This document shows positions 26,847 through 36,616 of a stretch of 64,000 nucleotides of DNA, one piece after another. How positions within the stretch are numbered: position 1 is the stretch's first letter; the number at the start of each line of letters is the position of its first letter. Below the pieces are notes generated by a model. The model did no database searches, had not been told where the DNA came from, and saw only the letters and a list, made by a program, of their open reading frames with translations. The stretch covers positions 2,374,883 to 2,438,882 of the forward strand of contig NC_020888.1 in NCBI RefSeq assembly GCF_000355675.1, given 5' to 3'. The position numbers and the translations under genes are program-made. The DNA comes from Thalassolituus oleivorans MIL-1 (GTDB lineage Bacteria; Pseudomonadota; Gammaproteobacteria; Pseudomonadales; Oceanobacteraceae).

Positions 26847-29219
26847 TCAACTAATATTTTTTGAGTTTTTCTGTTTTAACATAACTTTAAATCTGTAAGT
26901 ATCATTATAATATCTTTGCTTTCGCCTAAGGTTACATAAGAAATTTGTCAACTTAAAAGAAAAATATGACAATACAGTAGATGATGGATTATAAGATTCA
27001 GATAGTGATATGCAATCCTTAGCACTATCATTTATAAGTGACAGTAATTGGAAGTACTCTTCATTTACTAAGAATTTTTCATTAGTAACAATATTCGATA
27101 ATTTAGCTGGGCTCTTATCTTTAGGTATTATATAGCCAAAATTATTAGTCGAAGGCATACGAGGAATCGGAATGTTTCTATCAGCACATCTATATGCCTT
27201 TAGTGCAACATACGTAAGTTGAACCCATTTATTAAAATTTGAGGTTTTTGCGTATGGCCATAGTGTAAATTTATGACTACGTATAAATGATAAAAACCCT
27301 TCATTTCCGCCTGACAAATTAATAACTTCATTCGATCCTAAATCAGACACATTATCAATTTTCCCTATCTTGCTGGAGAAATCTATCGATGGAAATCTAA
27401 TCATCTGGTCCAAGCATATTTTGGCAAACGACATAGGCGCACTAGAAGTTAAATTATAAAACTTACAGAAACTGACATAATTCTCGGAATATTTAATTGC
27501 ATTTCGCTGATAACTCGCTATTAATGAATCGCTCTCAATTTCTATTTTTCTAGAGTTTTCTTGTTCCGATTTAAATGCTGGTACTACTTTCCCATGCTCT
27601 TTATTATATCCTACCACCGTGGCATGTGGTGCTCTCGTTAAAGTTTCCATAATAAAAACCGACCGGATCGTAGAATATCCAAACCATCCCATATGTGACT
27701 CATCACTCATAGTCCAATAATATTTGGATTTTGAAGCCTGCCGTTCATGCGCTGCCACCTTACATCCTAAATATATCCCGTGGATCTCTGGGCAGTCACC
27801 ATGAAATCTAATCGACTGATAAATATTATCTTGTATTTGTCCGCTCCAGCCGACATCGACCATAGCAATTTTTTTATCTTTAAAGAAATTTAAATCTTCT
27901 AAATATTCAATAAATAACTCGTGCTGATCTATTCCTGTTTTAGTTACAAGTTTATTAATTTCAATATCATCTATCAAATTCAGGAACGGATCCCAAGTTT
28001 CAAAATTCGGAGGAAGCGGAGAATTAATTGAAGGGATCCCATATTCGCGGCAGCATCTATTTAAGATATCTTTATGAATTCTAAAAGGAGCAAGAATCTT
28101 ATCAACAGTGTAAGTTCCAGTATTTTTTATACAATTTTGAAGTAGCTTTAAGGTAATACCATTTCGGAAATTAGGAGTAATACTTGCTAAACGAGATGTG
28201 TAAAAATATCTACTCTCAATTTTAGAATTTGGATGGAGCCCTTTAACCAAGTTATCAAATATAACCTTAAGAACCGCTCCTTCTCGAGAAAGAAAGTATA
28301 TTTTTTTAATATCATGCTCTAAGCAATGCTCCACACACTTATGTAGATGCGAGGTCAACACAGGACCAAGAAGGCTTGCAGGCTCTCCAAGGTCATTAAT
28401 CATTTTTCTATTTGAATATTTATAACCATTCAAACCCAAGAAATTTGGGTCATAATTATTCATATCGACATCTTTTTGTGCATCTCTAATATATTCAAAC
28501 TCTTCTTTATCTTGAACTATATTTGAGTTCCAACCAACTGTTTTAGCACTCATTCCATCGGCTTCTTCATTGTCACCGAAATGAAAAATATAATTACCAG
28601 AAAAATCAATATCTTTTTCAATGAATTTAAATAAGTTGCCCGTTCGCTTTAGATATCCCGAATCACTAGAAACATAGATTTTCTCAAACCAAGATAAATC
28701 ATACCCAGCACACTTAAGAATATTTTCTACATGAGACGTCGATAAATACATATCTGAAACCAAAATTATTTTCTGGCCATAGTCTTTAATCTTATTAAAG
28801 AATTCCAAAGCATGCTTATTTGGATATATAACAGAAAGCTCTAGATCAAGTTCTGTTGCCTGCAGTTCGGAAGCCAAATGTTCGGAATAACTAGAACCAA
28901 AGCAAATTTCTATCCATTTTCTACAAAATTCAATATAATCTACCTCAAAATCCAACCCTTTAGATTCTCTTCCCGCTGAAATTTCGACATACGCTTGATG
29001 CCTTGCTTCCCATGGGTCGGCTAATAAGGCAATACTTCTATCATTTGCTACTTTTTTCAGCCAATTACAAAGGCCATCAATAACAATTTTGGGTGACACA
29101 TAACGGTGCACAAGCGTATCAAATATATCAAATGACAAAACCACACTATCTGCCACTAACAATTCGGCATATTCAAAGGCTGATTTACTTGACTTAAAGT
29201 GCTTCATATTAAAACTCAA
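26847..29219 (-). CDS. Two-domain HAD hydrolase / putative glycan-modifying transferase (COG5610-like), longer paralogue
   Basis: 790 residues, paralogous in layout to the protein at 22532–24412. N-terminal HAD domain: LSFDIFDTL at 28–36, VSDMYLS at 154–160, YLKRTG near 189, and FHFGDNEEADG at 212–222. C-terminal part: IYFLSREGAVL at 307–317 and MVDVGWSGQIQDNIYQSI at 453–470, then about 300 further residues without a motif I recognise. The same pair of motifs (REG and D-V-G-W-x-G) in both proteins suggests a shared second catalytic domain. It begins within the stop of the upstream glycosyltransferase (4-nt overlap). Function in the polysaccharide pathway is inferred from context only. Confidence 0.72.
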   Translation of the reverse strand: MSFNMKHFKSSKSAFEYAELLVADSVVLSFDIFDTLVHRYVSPKIVIDGLCNWLKKVANDRSIALLADPWEARHQAYVEISAGRESKGLDFEVDYIEFCRKWIEICFGSSYSEHLASELQATELDLELSVIYPNKHALEFFNKIKDYGQKIILVSDMYLSTSHVENILKCAGYDLSWFEKIYVSSDSGYLKRTGNLFKFIEKDIDFSGNYIFHFGDNEEADGMSAKTVGWNSNIVQDKEEFEYIRDAQKDVDMNNYDPNFLGLNGYKYSNRKMINDLGEPASLLGPVLTSHLHKCVEHCLEHDIKKIYFLSREGAVLKVIFDNLVKGLHPNSKIESRYFYTSRLASITPNFRNGITLKLLQNCIKNTGTYTVDKILAPFRIHKDILNRCCREYGIPSINSPLPPNFETWDPFLNLIDDIEINKLVTKTGIDQHELFIEYLEDLNFFKDKKIAMVDVGWSGQIQDNIYQSIRFHGDCPEIHGIYLGCKVAAHERQASKSKYYWTMSDESHMGWFGYSTIRSVFIMETLTRAPHATVVGYNKEHGKVVPAFKSEQENSRKIEIESDSLIASYQRNAIKYSENYVSFCKFYNLTSSAPMSFAKICLDQMIRFPSIDFSSKIGKIDNVSDLGSNEVINLSGGNEGFLSFIRSHKFTLWPYAKTSNFNKWVQLTYVALKAYRCADRNIPIPRMPSTNNFGYIIPKDKSPAKLSNIVTNEKFLVNEEYFQLLSLINDSAKDCISLSESYNPSSTVLSYFSFKLTNFLCNLRRKQRYYNDTYRFKVMLKQKNSKNIS

Positions 29220-30433
29220 CCCATTATTTCTTTATATAAATTCATATGATTTTGAATGAGACTTCCTTGAGTGTAACTTCGCTCCACAGCCAATCTCGAC
29301 TCTACACTCCAAGATTCAAGAATATCACAGTTCATCGCTAACTTTAGCCCATCAACCAATCCTTCGATATCTCCTTGATCGACTAAATATCCATTTTTCA
29401 AATGCTTTACCATGTCAACAACGCCACCTGTTTTATATCCAACAATAGGAGTTCCACAACTTAACGATTCTAGTACTGACAACGGCATATTGTCCGCCAG
29501 AGAACTAAATAGAAAGATATCTGCCGCAGAAAAGTATGCAGCCAATGTCACCGGTTCGGATATATAGCCAGTGAATACTCGATTAAAACCTTTAAGCCTT
29601 GAATTTATCTCTTCGCTATAACTACCAACTAAAATAATTAATGGATTATATTCTTCGAGTAATTGTACTGCTTCTATTGCTTGCGCTATGCCCTTTCTAT
29701 AATCATTAAGGTCACCGGCAGAAATAATAACTTTTAATCCGTCATAATCTAAAATCCCCTTATCCGGAACATCATGCTTTCTCGCCGGATTATAAATAAT
29801 TTCATCGACAGCGTTTGGTATGACAAATGGCCTATTCTTTATCATCTTGCTGTTATATGCCATATCAGCCATCCAATTGGATGGTGAAATCAAGGTGATA
29901 TTAGATTTAGAGTGAACGTATTTTTTTAATCTCAAACCTATACTAGTTGTATCAACAACTGAATCTATAGGCCAATTTCCAGATTGCGGACAAGAACCGC
30001 ACTTCTGCTTATATTTCTCACAACTTAAAGGATACAAGCAACCTCCAGTAAATGGAGAACAGTCATGCAAAGTCCATACAACATTGAAACTTTCCGCCAA
30101 TAGACTTAATGTCAATGGGGATATCGCGGAGGATAAATCGTGAAAATGTATTACATCGGGGTTGAATTCTTTCACCTTCGAGAGTAACGATGGATATTCA
30201 TAAGGTATATACTCAGGAAAACCAATTTTCTTAGTATAGTAATGCAACCTCCTTATACTTTGTTCATTTCGACCATAAAGCGACTTACGCGTGGAATTAT
30301 AACCATATCCAGACCAACTAGCTAAGTGCTCTACTTGATGATTCAGATTATTCATTAAATCCGTTAGCTGTGAAGCGACCTTGCTAGCACCACCGCCGAA
30401 TGAATCTGACTTACTTACCTGTAGTATTTTCAT
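29216..30433 (-). CDS. Glycosyltransferase, GT-B fold, WcaC-like family 4
   Basis: 405 residues. N-terminus MKILQVSKSDSFGGGASKVA, then WTLHDCSPFTGGCLYPLSC and a Cys-rich KCGSCPQ stretch, features of the WcaC-like group. C-terminal donor domain with VIISAGDLNDYRKGIAQA and DNMPLSVLESLSCGTPIVG, where Asp replaces the first Glu of the EX7E motif, as is usual in this group. Probably transfers a hexose or deoxyhexose to the growing glycan at the cytoplasmic face; donor unknown. It starts on the last base of the wzm stop codon and overlaps the next gene by 4 nt. Confidence 0.9.
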   Translation of the reverse strand: MKILQVSKSDSFGGGASKVASQLTDLMNNLNHQVEHLASWSGYGYNSTRKSLYGRNEQSIRRLHYYTKKIGFPEYIPYEYPSLLSKVKEFNPDVIHFHDLSSAISPLTLSLLAESFNVVWTLHDCSPFTGGCLYPLSCEKYKQKCGSCPQSGNWPIDSVVDTTSIGLRLKKYVHSKSNITLISPSNWMADMAYNSKMIKNRPFVIPNAVDEIIYNPARKHDVPDKGILDYDGLKVIISAGDLNDYRKGIAQAIEAVQLLEEYNPLIILVGSYSEEINSRLKGFNRVFTGYISEPVTLAAYFSAADIFLFSSLADNMPLSVLESLSCGTPIVGYKTGGVVDMVKHLKNGYLVDQGDIEGLVDGLKLAMNCDILESWSVESRLAVERSYTQGSLIQNHMNLYKEIMG

Positions 30434-31221
30434 TAAATGACGTCCGAAAAATGCTTACTAACTCGATTAAACCACTTATAACCTAGAGAGAATATCAACA
30501 ACGAGATGGAGATGTTACGAAGATAGTCGACAGAGTCTAGAATTTCACCGTGAAACAAAACGGCTCTAAAGCCTTCGATATAATAAACGAGGGGATTTAA
30601 ATAGATCAGCTCTCTCATTGATTCTGGAACCATAGTTATGGAATAGAATACTGGACTCATAAACATCATCATCGTGAGTAGAGTTCCAATTAAATGTTGA
30701 AGATCCGAAAAAAAGACACCAAGACTCGAAATGACCCAAGACAAGCCAGCCACAGTAAGAAGTAAAGACAAAAGCAAAAAAATCAACTGAAATATTGCTA
30801 GACTAGGGAGACCCAGAACAACAAAGTATCCGATAAGAAAAACTCCAAAAGCTATTATGGCATTAAATAGTGCAGAAAACACAACCACAAGTGGCAATAT
30901 ATTTAGTGGGAAGACGATCTTTTTGACATAGGAAGTATTACCTCTTATGACCGTACTACTTCTTCCGATAGATTCAGAAAAAAAACTATAGATAATCATA
31001 CCTACCATTATATTAAGAGCGAAAAATCCTAGCCCTTCATCACCTCTACCCCACCTCATCTTGAAGACAAAACTAAATACATAGGTGTATATTAACAAAG
31101 TAACTATAGGTGTTAATATCAGCCACAACCTGCCGAATATACTTCCTTTGAATTTTGATGAGATATCTCGTGAGGTAAGTTGAAATATCAACTCCAACCT
31201 TCTTAATAAAAATTCTATCAC
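30433..31221 (-). CDS. wzm: ABC polysaccharide exporter permease (Wzm)
   Basis: ABC-2 type membrane subunit that forms the channel for lipid-linked glycan. 262 residues with six predicted membrane segments. N-terminal amphipathic interface helix region (LTSRDISSKFKGSIFGRLW), FSESIGRSSTVIRGNTSYVKKIVFPL, and the C-terminal MFMSPVFYSITMVPE...LNPLVYYIEGFR signature of the O-antigen/teichoic acid permeases. Start is GTG at 31221, with AGGA about 8 nt upstream. First gene of the minus-strand operon; a run of 8-bp repeats lies 28 bp before it. Confidence 0.94.
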   Translation of the reverse strand: MIEFLLRRLELIFQLTSRDISSKFKGSIFGRLWLILTPIVTLLIYTYVFSFVFKMRWGRGDEGLGFFALNIMVGMIIYSFFSESIGRSSTVIRGNTSYVKKIVFPLNILPLVVVFSALFNAIIAFGVFLIGYFVVLGLPSLAIFQLIFLLLSLLLTVAGLSWVISSLGVFFSDLQHLIGTLLTMMMFMSPVFYSITMVPESMRELIYLNPLVYYIEGFRAVLFHGEILDSVDYLRNISISLLIFSLGYKWFNRVSKHFSDVI

Positions 31222-31248
31222 TATCGAGGTCCTGTTAATTAAAATTCA

Positions 31249-31288
31249 ACTATAAAACTATAAAACTATAAAACTATAAAACTATAAT
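31249..31288. repeat. Five-copy 8-bp tandem repeat upstream of the O-antigen operon
   Basis: Unit ACTATAAA, four perfect copies and a fifth with one change. On the minus strand each unit contains TATAGT, close to a -10 hexamer. It lies in the 290-bp gap between wzm (starts 31221) and the pyrF stop (31512), where I see no gene. Copy-number change would alter the promoter or leader of the operon. Confidence 0.9.
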
Positions 31289-31511
31289 CCCAACGACATT
31301 ACCTGCTGAACTCCATCAGCCCATTAGTTTCATAAATTCCAATGCTCCGTCATATATTTCTTTAAACTACCTCAGCTTGCATTAATATAGTTTTATGCTG
31401 AGATAATACTCAGACACATTTAAGTCATTAATTGTAATATGTAAAGATTTAAAAAATACCAACAATTGTTCACTTGTTTGTAAAAAATCCCGAATATGTA
31501 TAGGGCTAATA

Positions 31512-32237
31512 TTAATTTCGCATAAACTCAATCGATTGAATGGTCAGGAGGCACACTCCTGACGGATCATAATTCTGAGTAATTGGCCTACCAATCACCA
31601 TATAATCCACCCCCGCTTCCTTCGCCTGACGCGGCGTCATCACCCGCTTTTGATCACCAATATCGGAACCCTCTGGACGAATCCCGGGCGTTACAGTTAA
31701 AAATTCTTTCCCGCAGATATCACGGATCAATTTCACTTCTTGGGCGGAGCATACAACACCATCTAATCCTGATTTCTCGGTTAAGCGCGCTAAACGCTCT
31801 ACTTGCTGAATAGGATCGATGTCTAAGCCAATGCCTGCAAGATCGCTGCGTTCCATTGAAGTTAAAACGGTAACGCCAATTAATAGTGGCTTGTGGCTTT
31901 TCTTTTCTAATTCTTCACGCGCAGCAACCATCATGCGTTCGCCGCCGGATGCGTGTACGTTGACCATCCACACACCAAGGTCGGCAGCAACGCCTACCGC
32001 TTTTGCGCAGGTATTAGGAATATCGTGGAATTTTAAATCGAGAAACACTTCGAAACCGCGTTTATGCAGCTGTTCCAAAATCATCGGGCCAGTGGCCGTG
32101 TAGAGTTCTTTACCGACTTTCATCCGACACAAGGTCGGGTCTAGTTGGTCTGCCATTGCCAACGCTTGTTCAGCGGTTGGAAAATCGAGTGCGACAACAA
32201 TTGGCGATTTAATTGTTGTTGAAGATGATGTCGTCAT
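31512..32237 (-). CDS. pyrF: Orotidine 5'-phosphate decarboxylase
   Basis: Last step of UMP synthesis. 241 residues, the class I enzyme: [13 protein letters not shown] at the N-terminus, the catalytic [15 protein letters not shown] block with the Asp-Lys-Asp set, [14 protein letters not shown] and TPGIRPEG, and a closing MVIGRPIT. It overlaps lapB by 4 nt, as in other gammaproteobacteria. Backbone gene on the right side of the polysaccharide operon. No convincing terminator is visible after it. Confidence 0.97.
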   Translation of the reverse strand: MTTSSSTTIKSPIVVALDFPTAEQALAMADQLDPTLCRMKVGKELYTATGPMILEQLHKRGFEVFLDLKFHDIPNTCAKAVGVAADLGVWMVNVHASGGERMMVAAREELEKKSHKPLLIGVTVLTSMERSDLAGIGLDIDPIQQVERLARLTEKSGLDGVVCSAQEVKLIRDICGKEFLTVTPGIRPEGSDIGDQKRVMTPRQAKEAGVDYMVIGRPITQNYDPSGVCLLTIQSIEFMRN

Positions 32238-33412
32238 AGGTCCAATTTTGCCATTGGTGGCGCGGGAACAAATGCAGTGACAGTCGACCAGTTTTTACAA
32301 CTCGGGCAGCGCCAATGGGGTTCCTTCGCCTTGAATCCGCAGTTAGTACAAACAAACTTAGGTTCGCTTGCAACAATTCGCCGCAGGATATCATAGACCA
32401 CTAGTAACTGCGACTTGTCGAGCTGCTGACGGTGCTGCACGACAAGCTCAACTAAGGCGAAAAAGCCCTGATTTGATGGATGATTTTTCAGTTCTGCTAA
32501 CAATTGAGGAATGGCCTGATTTGGGCCTTCTTCGCTAGCCAGCGATTCCATTGTTGCGATTAACGCGGGTACGTAATGGGTTAAATTCCAGTGCCGTTGT
32601 AGGTGCTCTTTCAAGCCCTTGCTATCATCTACAGCCTTAAATGCCAGCACCAAGCGGTCAAGTATTCGCACTAACGCTTGGTCATCTAAATCAACAGCTT
32701 TTAAATAACAACGAATGGCTTCCCGATATTCACCTTGGTGGTACGCCATATCCGCCAACACAACAAATGCGCGTGCGCAACGAGAATCAATTTTTAACGC
32801 TTGCCGACAAAGGTTCTGTGTTTCTAAATAGTTGCCACGGGCTACCGCTCGCTCGGCAAGTTCGCAAACAGCATGAGAAATACGGCGATCCAACAGATCT
32901 AAAGAGGCGAATTTACGCTGTTTGTGAAGATCAAATATACGTTGCCACTCACCTTCTTCCTCTAATAACTCAACAAGATAACGAGAGGCTTGTTCGTGCA
33001 CTCGCCCCTTGCTTTCCAACAATTCAACGTACAGTTTCTCCGCGCGATCCAATAATCCAGCACACGAATAATCCAGTGCCAATTCAAGTTCAAGTAGATG
33101 CAGTGTACTGCGAGGCAAATCAGCGCGTGCAAACAGTGCTTGATGAAGATGAATAGCGCGATCAGCCTCGCCCTTTTCTCGTAAGCTACGTCCTAGCTTT
33201 AAAAAAAGATCGATGGCATCGTCATCAATTTGATCAACATTAAGAAGTTTTGCTAACGAGGCATCGTTAGATTCTGCGAGGAGGTATTCAATGCTTGGAA
33301 TCCAGTCTGGCTTTTCCGATTTTTTTCCTTGCTGCGCAAAGCGATAACCAAACGTCCAGCCTAGTGCGACTCCAGTGAGCAATAAGATATAAACCAGCGC
33401 CGAATCCATCAT
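32234..33412 (-). CDS. lapB: LPS assembly regulator LapB (YciM)
   Basis: Inner-membrane TPR protein that adjusts LpxC proteolysis by FtsH and so balances LPS against phospholipid synthesis (established for E. coli). 392 residues: one N-terminal membrane helix (about 5–22), tetratricopeptide repeats over most of the length (for example [29 protein letters not shown]), and a C-terminal rubredoxin-like metal site with Cys 355, 358, 369 and 372. Overlaps pyrF by 4 nt. The usual upstream partner lapA is missing: only about 160 bp separate it from ihfB. Confidence 0.95.
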   Translation of the reverse strand: MMDSALVYILLLTGVALGWTFGYRFAQQGKKSEKPDWIPSIEYLLAESNDASLAKLLNVDQIDDDAIDLFLKLGRSLREKGEADRAIHLHQALFARADLPRSTLHLLELELALDYSCAGLLDRAEKLYVELLESKGRVHEQASRYLVELLEEEGEWQRIFDLHKQRKFASLDLLDRRISHAVCELAERAVARGNYLETQNLCRQALKIDSRCARAFVVLADMAYHQGEYREAIRCYLKAVDLDDQALVRILDRLVLAFKAVDDSKGLKEHLQRHWNLTHYVPALIATMESLASEEGPNQAIPQLLAELKNHPSNQGFFALVELVVQHRQQLDKSQLLVVYDILRRIVASEPKFVCTNCGFKAKEPHWRCPSCKNWSTVTAFVPAPPMAKLDL

Positions 33413-33570
33413 AAGCCGTCAGGCATTCCTATTGTCGCACCAAAATAAAACAAGACATCACATATCGCTGGCCACTATACCAACGCTCAATTGAGAAGAC
33501 TAAATCTAGACCCGCTAAATCGACGAATGATCCGTACTAGATCAACAAATCTGAGATTAAATCTTAAATC

Positions 33571-33870
33571 TCAGTCATCCTCAGGATCCAACCCGTCGTT
33601 AACTTGATCGCGCAGTTCCTTACCCGGCTTGAAATGAGGAACAAACTTACCCGTCAGATCGACCGTCTCACCGGTTTTCGGATTGCGACCCGTACGAGGC
33701 GCGCGATAGTGCAGCGAAAAACTGCCGAAGCCGCGAATTTCGATGCGCTCGCCAGACGATAACGTCAGCGACATGTGATCAAGCAAGGTTTTAACAGCCA
33801 GCTCAACATCTTTCGATGAAAGCTGAGGTTGTCTTCCAACAATACGTTCTATTAACTCAGATTTTGTCAC
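33571..33870 (-). CDS. ihfB: Integration host factor subunit beta
   Basis: DNA-bending nucleoid protein that works as a heterodimer with IhfA. 99 residues: [23 protein letters not shown] at the N-terminus, the DNA-intercalating arm [17 protein letters not shown], and an acidic tail. GTG start at 33870, with a strong AAGGAGG ribosome-binding site. Downstream of rpsA, the normal gammaproteobacterial order, but separated from it by a terminator, so it probably has its own promoter in the 229-bp gap. Confidence 0.97.
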   Translation of the reverse strand: MTKSELIERIVGRQPQLSSKDVELAVKTLLDHMSLTLSSGERIEIRGFGSFSLHYRAPRTGRNPKTGETVDLTGKFVPHFKPGKELRDQVNDGLDPEDD

Positions 33871-34049
33871 CGCCTATCCCTCCTTGAGAACAAAGCTTCA
33901 CAATAAATCTAGCTAAATCATGCAGTTAGCTCAACCCTTTTGCAAGCAAGCAATGCACACTGTGATCAGAAAATATGCAAATTGTCCACTCCGTACGTCA
34001 CTATCAGCACCATAAAAGCCATAAAGGTCAAAATGATTTTCTTCGGGCA

Positions 34050-34075
34050 TAAAAAAACCCGCCGAAGCGGGTTTC
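34050..34075 (-). terminator. Terminator of rpsA
   Basis: On the minus strand, stem AAACCCGC-TTCG-GCGGGTTT (34055–34074) followed by TTTTTAT, 25 bp after the rpsA stop. The UUCG tetraloop makes it strong. Confidence 0.9.
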
Positions 34076-34099
34076 TTTAAACGGTTAACTCAACAAGAC

Positions 34100-35788
34100 T
34101 TAGTCTTTTTGGTTTAACTGTTCTTTGATCAGGTCACCAATAGTGGTAGGACCAGTGATCTCAGCGTCTGCTTTCGCACGCTGTTCTTTCAATGCTGCTT
34201 TATCGTCTACGCTGTCTTTCGCTTTGATAGACAGAGCGATAGTACGATTCTTACGATCAACGACAGTGATAACGGCTTCAACCATGTCACCTTCGTTCAG
34301 AACGTTACGAGCATCTTCTACTTTATCGCGGCTGATTTCAGACGCTTTCAAAGTTGCTTCAACACCTGGCAATATCTCGATAGTTGCAGATTTTGCTTCA
34401 ACAGCGATTACTTTACCGTTGATGATAGTGCCTTTGTCATTCTCAGAAACGTATTCAGAGAATGGATCGCTTTCTAGCTGCTTAACACCTAGAGAAATGC
34501 GCTCGCGCTCTGGATCGATAGAAAGAATAACCGTTTCTAGCTCATCGCCTTTCTTGTATGCACGAACGGCTTCTTCGCCAGTATCGTTCCAAGAAATATC
34601 AGACAAGTGAACCAAACCGTCGATGCCGCCATCTAGACCGATGAAGATACCGAAATCAGTGATTGACTTGATCTTACCAGAGATCTTGTCGCCTTTATTG
34701 CACTTAGTGCCAAACTCTTCCCATGGGTTCATGGTGCATTGTTTGATACCAAGAGAGATACGACGACGTTCTTCGTCGATATCCAAAACCATTACATTCA
34801 CTTCGTCGCCCACTTGAACAACTTTGCTTGGGTGAATGTTTTTGTTAGTCCAATCCATTTCAGAAACGTGAACCAGACCTTCAACACCTTCTTCCAACTC
34901 AGCAAAACAGCCGTAATCAGTCAGGTTAGTAACGCGTGCAGTAACACGAGCGTTTTCTGGGTAACGATCATTGATGTTAACCCATGGATCATCGCCCAAC
35001 TGCTTCAGACCTAGAGAAACGCGGTTACGCTCACGGTCGAATTTCAATACTTTAACGTCGATTTCATCGCCAACAGCAACGATTTCGCTTGGGTGCTTAA
35101 TACGCTTCCACGCCATGTCAGTGATGTGTAGCAAGCCGTCAACACCGCCCAGATCTACGAATGCACCGTAGTCGGTCAGGTTCTTAACGATACCCTTAAC
35201 AGACTGACCTTCTTGCAGGTTAGCCAGTAATTCTTCGCGTTCTTGGCTGTTAGCAGCTTCAAGAACCGCACGGCGAGATACAACAACGTTGTTACGCTTA
35301 GCATCTAGCTTGATAACTTTGAATTCTAATTCTTTGCCTTCAAGGTGAGCAGTATCGCGAACAGGGCGAACGTCTACCAATGAACCAGGCAAGAATGCAC
35401 GGATGTTTTTAAGGTCAACTGTGAAGCCGCCTTTAACTTTACCGTTGATAACACCGATAACCATTTCGTCAGCTTCGAAAGCTTTCTCAAGCTCTTTCCA
35501 GCTTTCAGCGCGCTTGGCTTTTTCACGAGATAGTTTAGTTTCGCCGAAACCATCTTCAACCGCTTCTAGAGAAACGTAAGTTTCATCACCGATCGCAACT
35601 TCTAGTTCGCCTTTGTCGTTCAGGAACTGGCTACGTGGGATAACGGCTTCAGACTTTAGACCTGAGTTAACAGTTACCCAGTCGCTATCGATATCAACAA
35701 TAGTACCGATAACAATTGAACCTGGTTTCATGTCCAGATCTTTTAAGGATTCTTCAAATAAATCTGCAAAGCTTTCGCTCATGCTCAT
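34100..35788 (-). CDS. rpsA: 30S ribosomal protein S1
   Basis: Largest small-subunit protein, brings mRNA to the ribosome. 562 residues with six S1 (OB-fold) repeats; recurrent motifs are [30 protein letters not shown] and [10 protein letters not shown]. Length agrees with E. coli S1 (557). Start ATG at 35788, or the next Met two codons on. The roughly 150-bp leader before it may hold the autoregulatory region known in E. coli, but I did not identify its hairpins. Confidence 0.98.
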   Translation of the reverse strand: MSMSESFADLFEESLKDLDMKPGSIVIGTIVDIDSDWVTVNSGLKSEAVIPRSQFLNDKGELEVAIGDETYVSLEAVEDGFGETKLSREKAKRAESWKELEKAFEADEMVIGVINGKVKGGFTVDLKNIRAFLPGSLVDVRPVRDTAHLEGKELEFKVIKLDAKRNNVVVSRRAVLEAANSQEREELLANLQEGQSVKGIVKNLTDYGAFVDLGGVDGLLHITDMAWKRIKHPSEIVAVGDEIDVKVLKFDRERNRVSLGLKQLGDDPWVNINDRYPENARVTARVTNLTDYGCFAELEEGVEGLVHVSEMDWTNKNIHPSKVVQVGDEVNVMVLDIDEERRRISLGIKQCTMNPWEEFGTKCNKGDKISGKIKSITDFGIFIGLDGGIDGLVHLSDISWNDTGEEAVRAYKKGDELETVILSIDPERERISLGVKQLESDPFSEYVSENDKGTIINGKVIAVEAKSATIEILPGVEATLKASEISRDKVEDARNVLNEGDMVEAVITVVDRKNRTIALSIKAKDSVDDKAALKEQRAKADAEITGPTTIGDLIKEQLNQKD

Positions 35789-35935
35789 GAGTATCTACCT
35801 ATCTCGTTAGTGCGCGTTTCCGGTGTGAATAATGGAAAGCTGCGCTATCCAAATGGCCAGTCACTTGGTGTTAGTCAATATAAAAATTCCTTTGCTTCTT
35901 CTCTGTTGAGAGCTGGCTAGCAAAAGAGTTTCATC

Positions 35936-36616
35936 TCAGATCAGTCCTAAATTACGGACCTGATTCATTACCAATTCACAGACTTCATCAATAGATCTTG
36001 ATGTACTATCAATCAGTAAAGCGTCTTCCGCAGGGCGTAGAGGTGCAACAGCACGAGTGCTATCACGCTCGTCACGAGCCCGGATGTCTTCGATAAGGGC
36101 GGGTAAACTAGCATTAAATCCCTTTTGACGCAACTGTTCATAACGTCTACGGCCACGTTCTTCGGCACTCGCAGTGAGAAAAATCTTAACCGTCGCATCG
36201 GTAAAAACAACCGTTCCCATATCTCGGCCATCAGCGATAACACCGGGTGCTTCACGGAAATCACGTTGGCGCTGCAGCAGCGCTGCGCGAACTGCCGGAA
36301 GAGCGGCAACCTGCGATGCTAAACTGCCGACTTCTTCTGTGCGAATGGTGTCAGTAACATCATCGCCCTCAAGAATGACACGCACGCCGACTGGTGTTGG
36401 TTCAAACATGACATCTAAATTTGCCGCAATCGATGCAACGGATTCTTCATCTTCCAGATCAACATTGCGTCGCTGCGCGGCCAAGCCAGTAATGCGATAC
36501 AGCGCACCGCTATCAAGCAAACGCCAACCCAGTACTTCCGCTAACTTAGCGCAAACAGTGCCTTTACCGGCACCGGAAGGTCCGTCGATGGTGATTACTG
36601 GTGCAATATCAGGCAT
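35936..36616 (-). CDS. cmk: Cytidylate kinase
   Basis: Phosphorylates CMP and dCMP. P-loop in [20 protein letters not shown], then [19 protein letters not shown] and [10 protein letters not shown]. The start is placed at ATG 36616 ([12 protein letters not shown]; 226 residues, E. coli 227), with GAGGA 8 nt upstream. An upstream in-frame ATG at 36631 exists but would place that ribosome site inside the gene. Overlaps the end of the tyrA-aroA gene by 8 nt. Confidence 0.96.
   Translation of the reverse strand: MPDIAPVITIDGPSGAGKGTVCAKLAEVLGWRLLDSGALYRITGLAAQRRNVDLEDEESVASIAANLDVMFEPTPVGVRVILEGDDVTDTIRTEEVGSLASQVAALPAVRAALLQRQRDFREAPGVIADGRDMGTVVFTDATVKIFLTASAEERGRRRYEQLRQKGFNASLPALIEDIRARDERDSTRAVAPLRPAEDALLIDSTSRSIDEVCELVMNQVRNLGLI

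Noticed and set aside
31249-31288. Tandem repeat considered as a CRISPR array or integration site
   Set aside because: Units are 8 bp with no spacers between them; no cas genes or integrase in the window.
31222-31511. JUMPstart/ops element ahead of the polysaccharide operon
   Set aside because: No GGCGGTAGC-like sequence on the coding strand in this gap.
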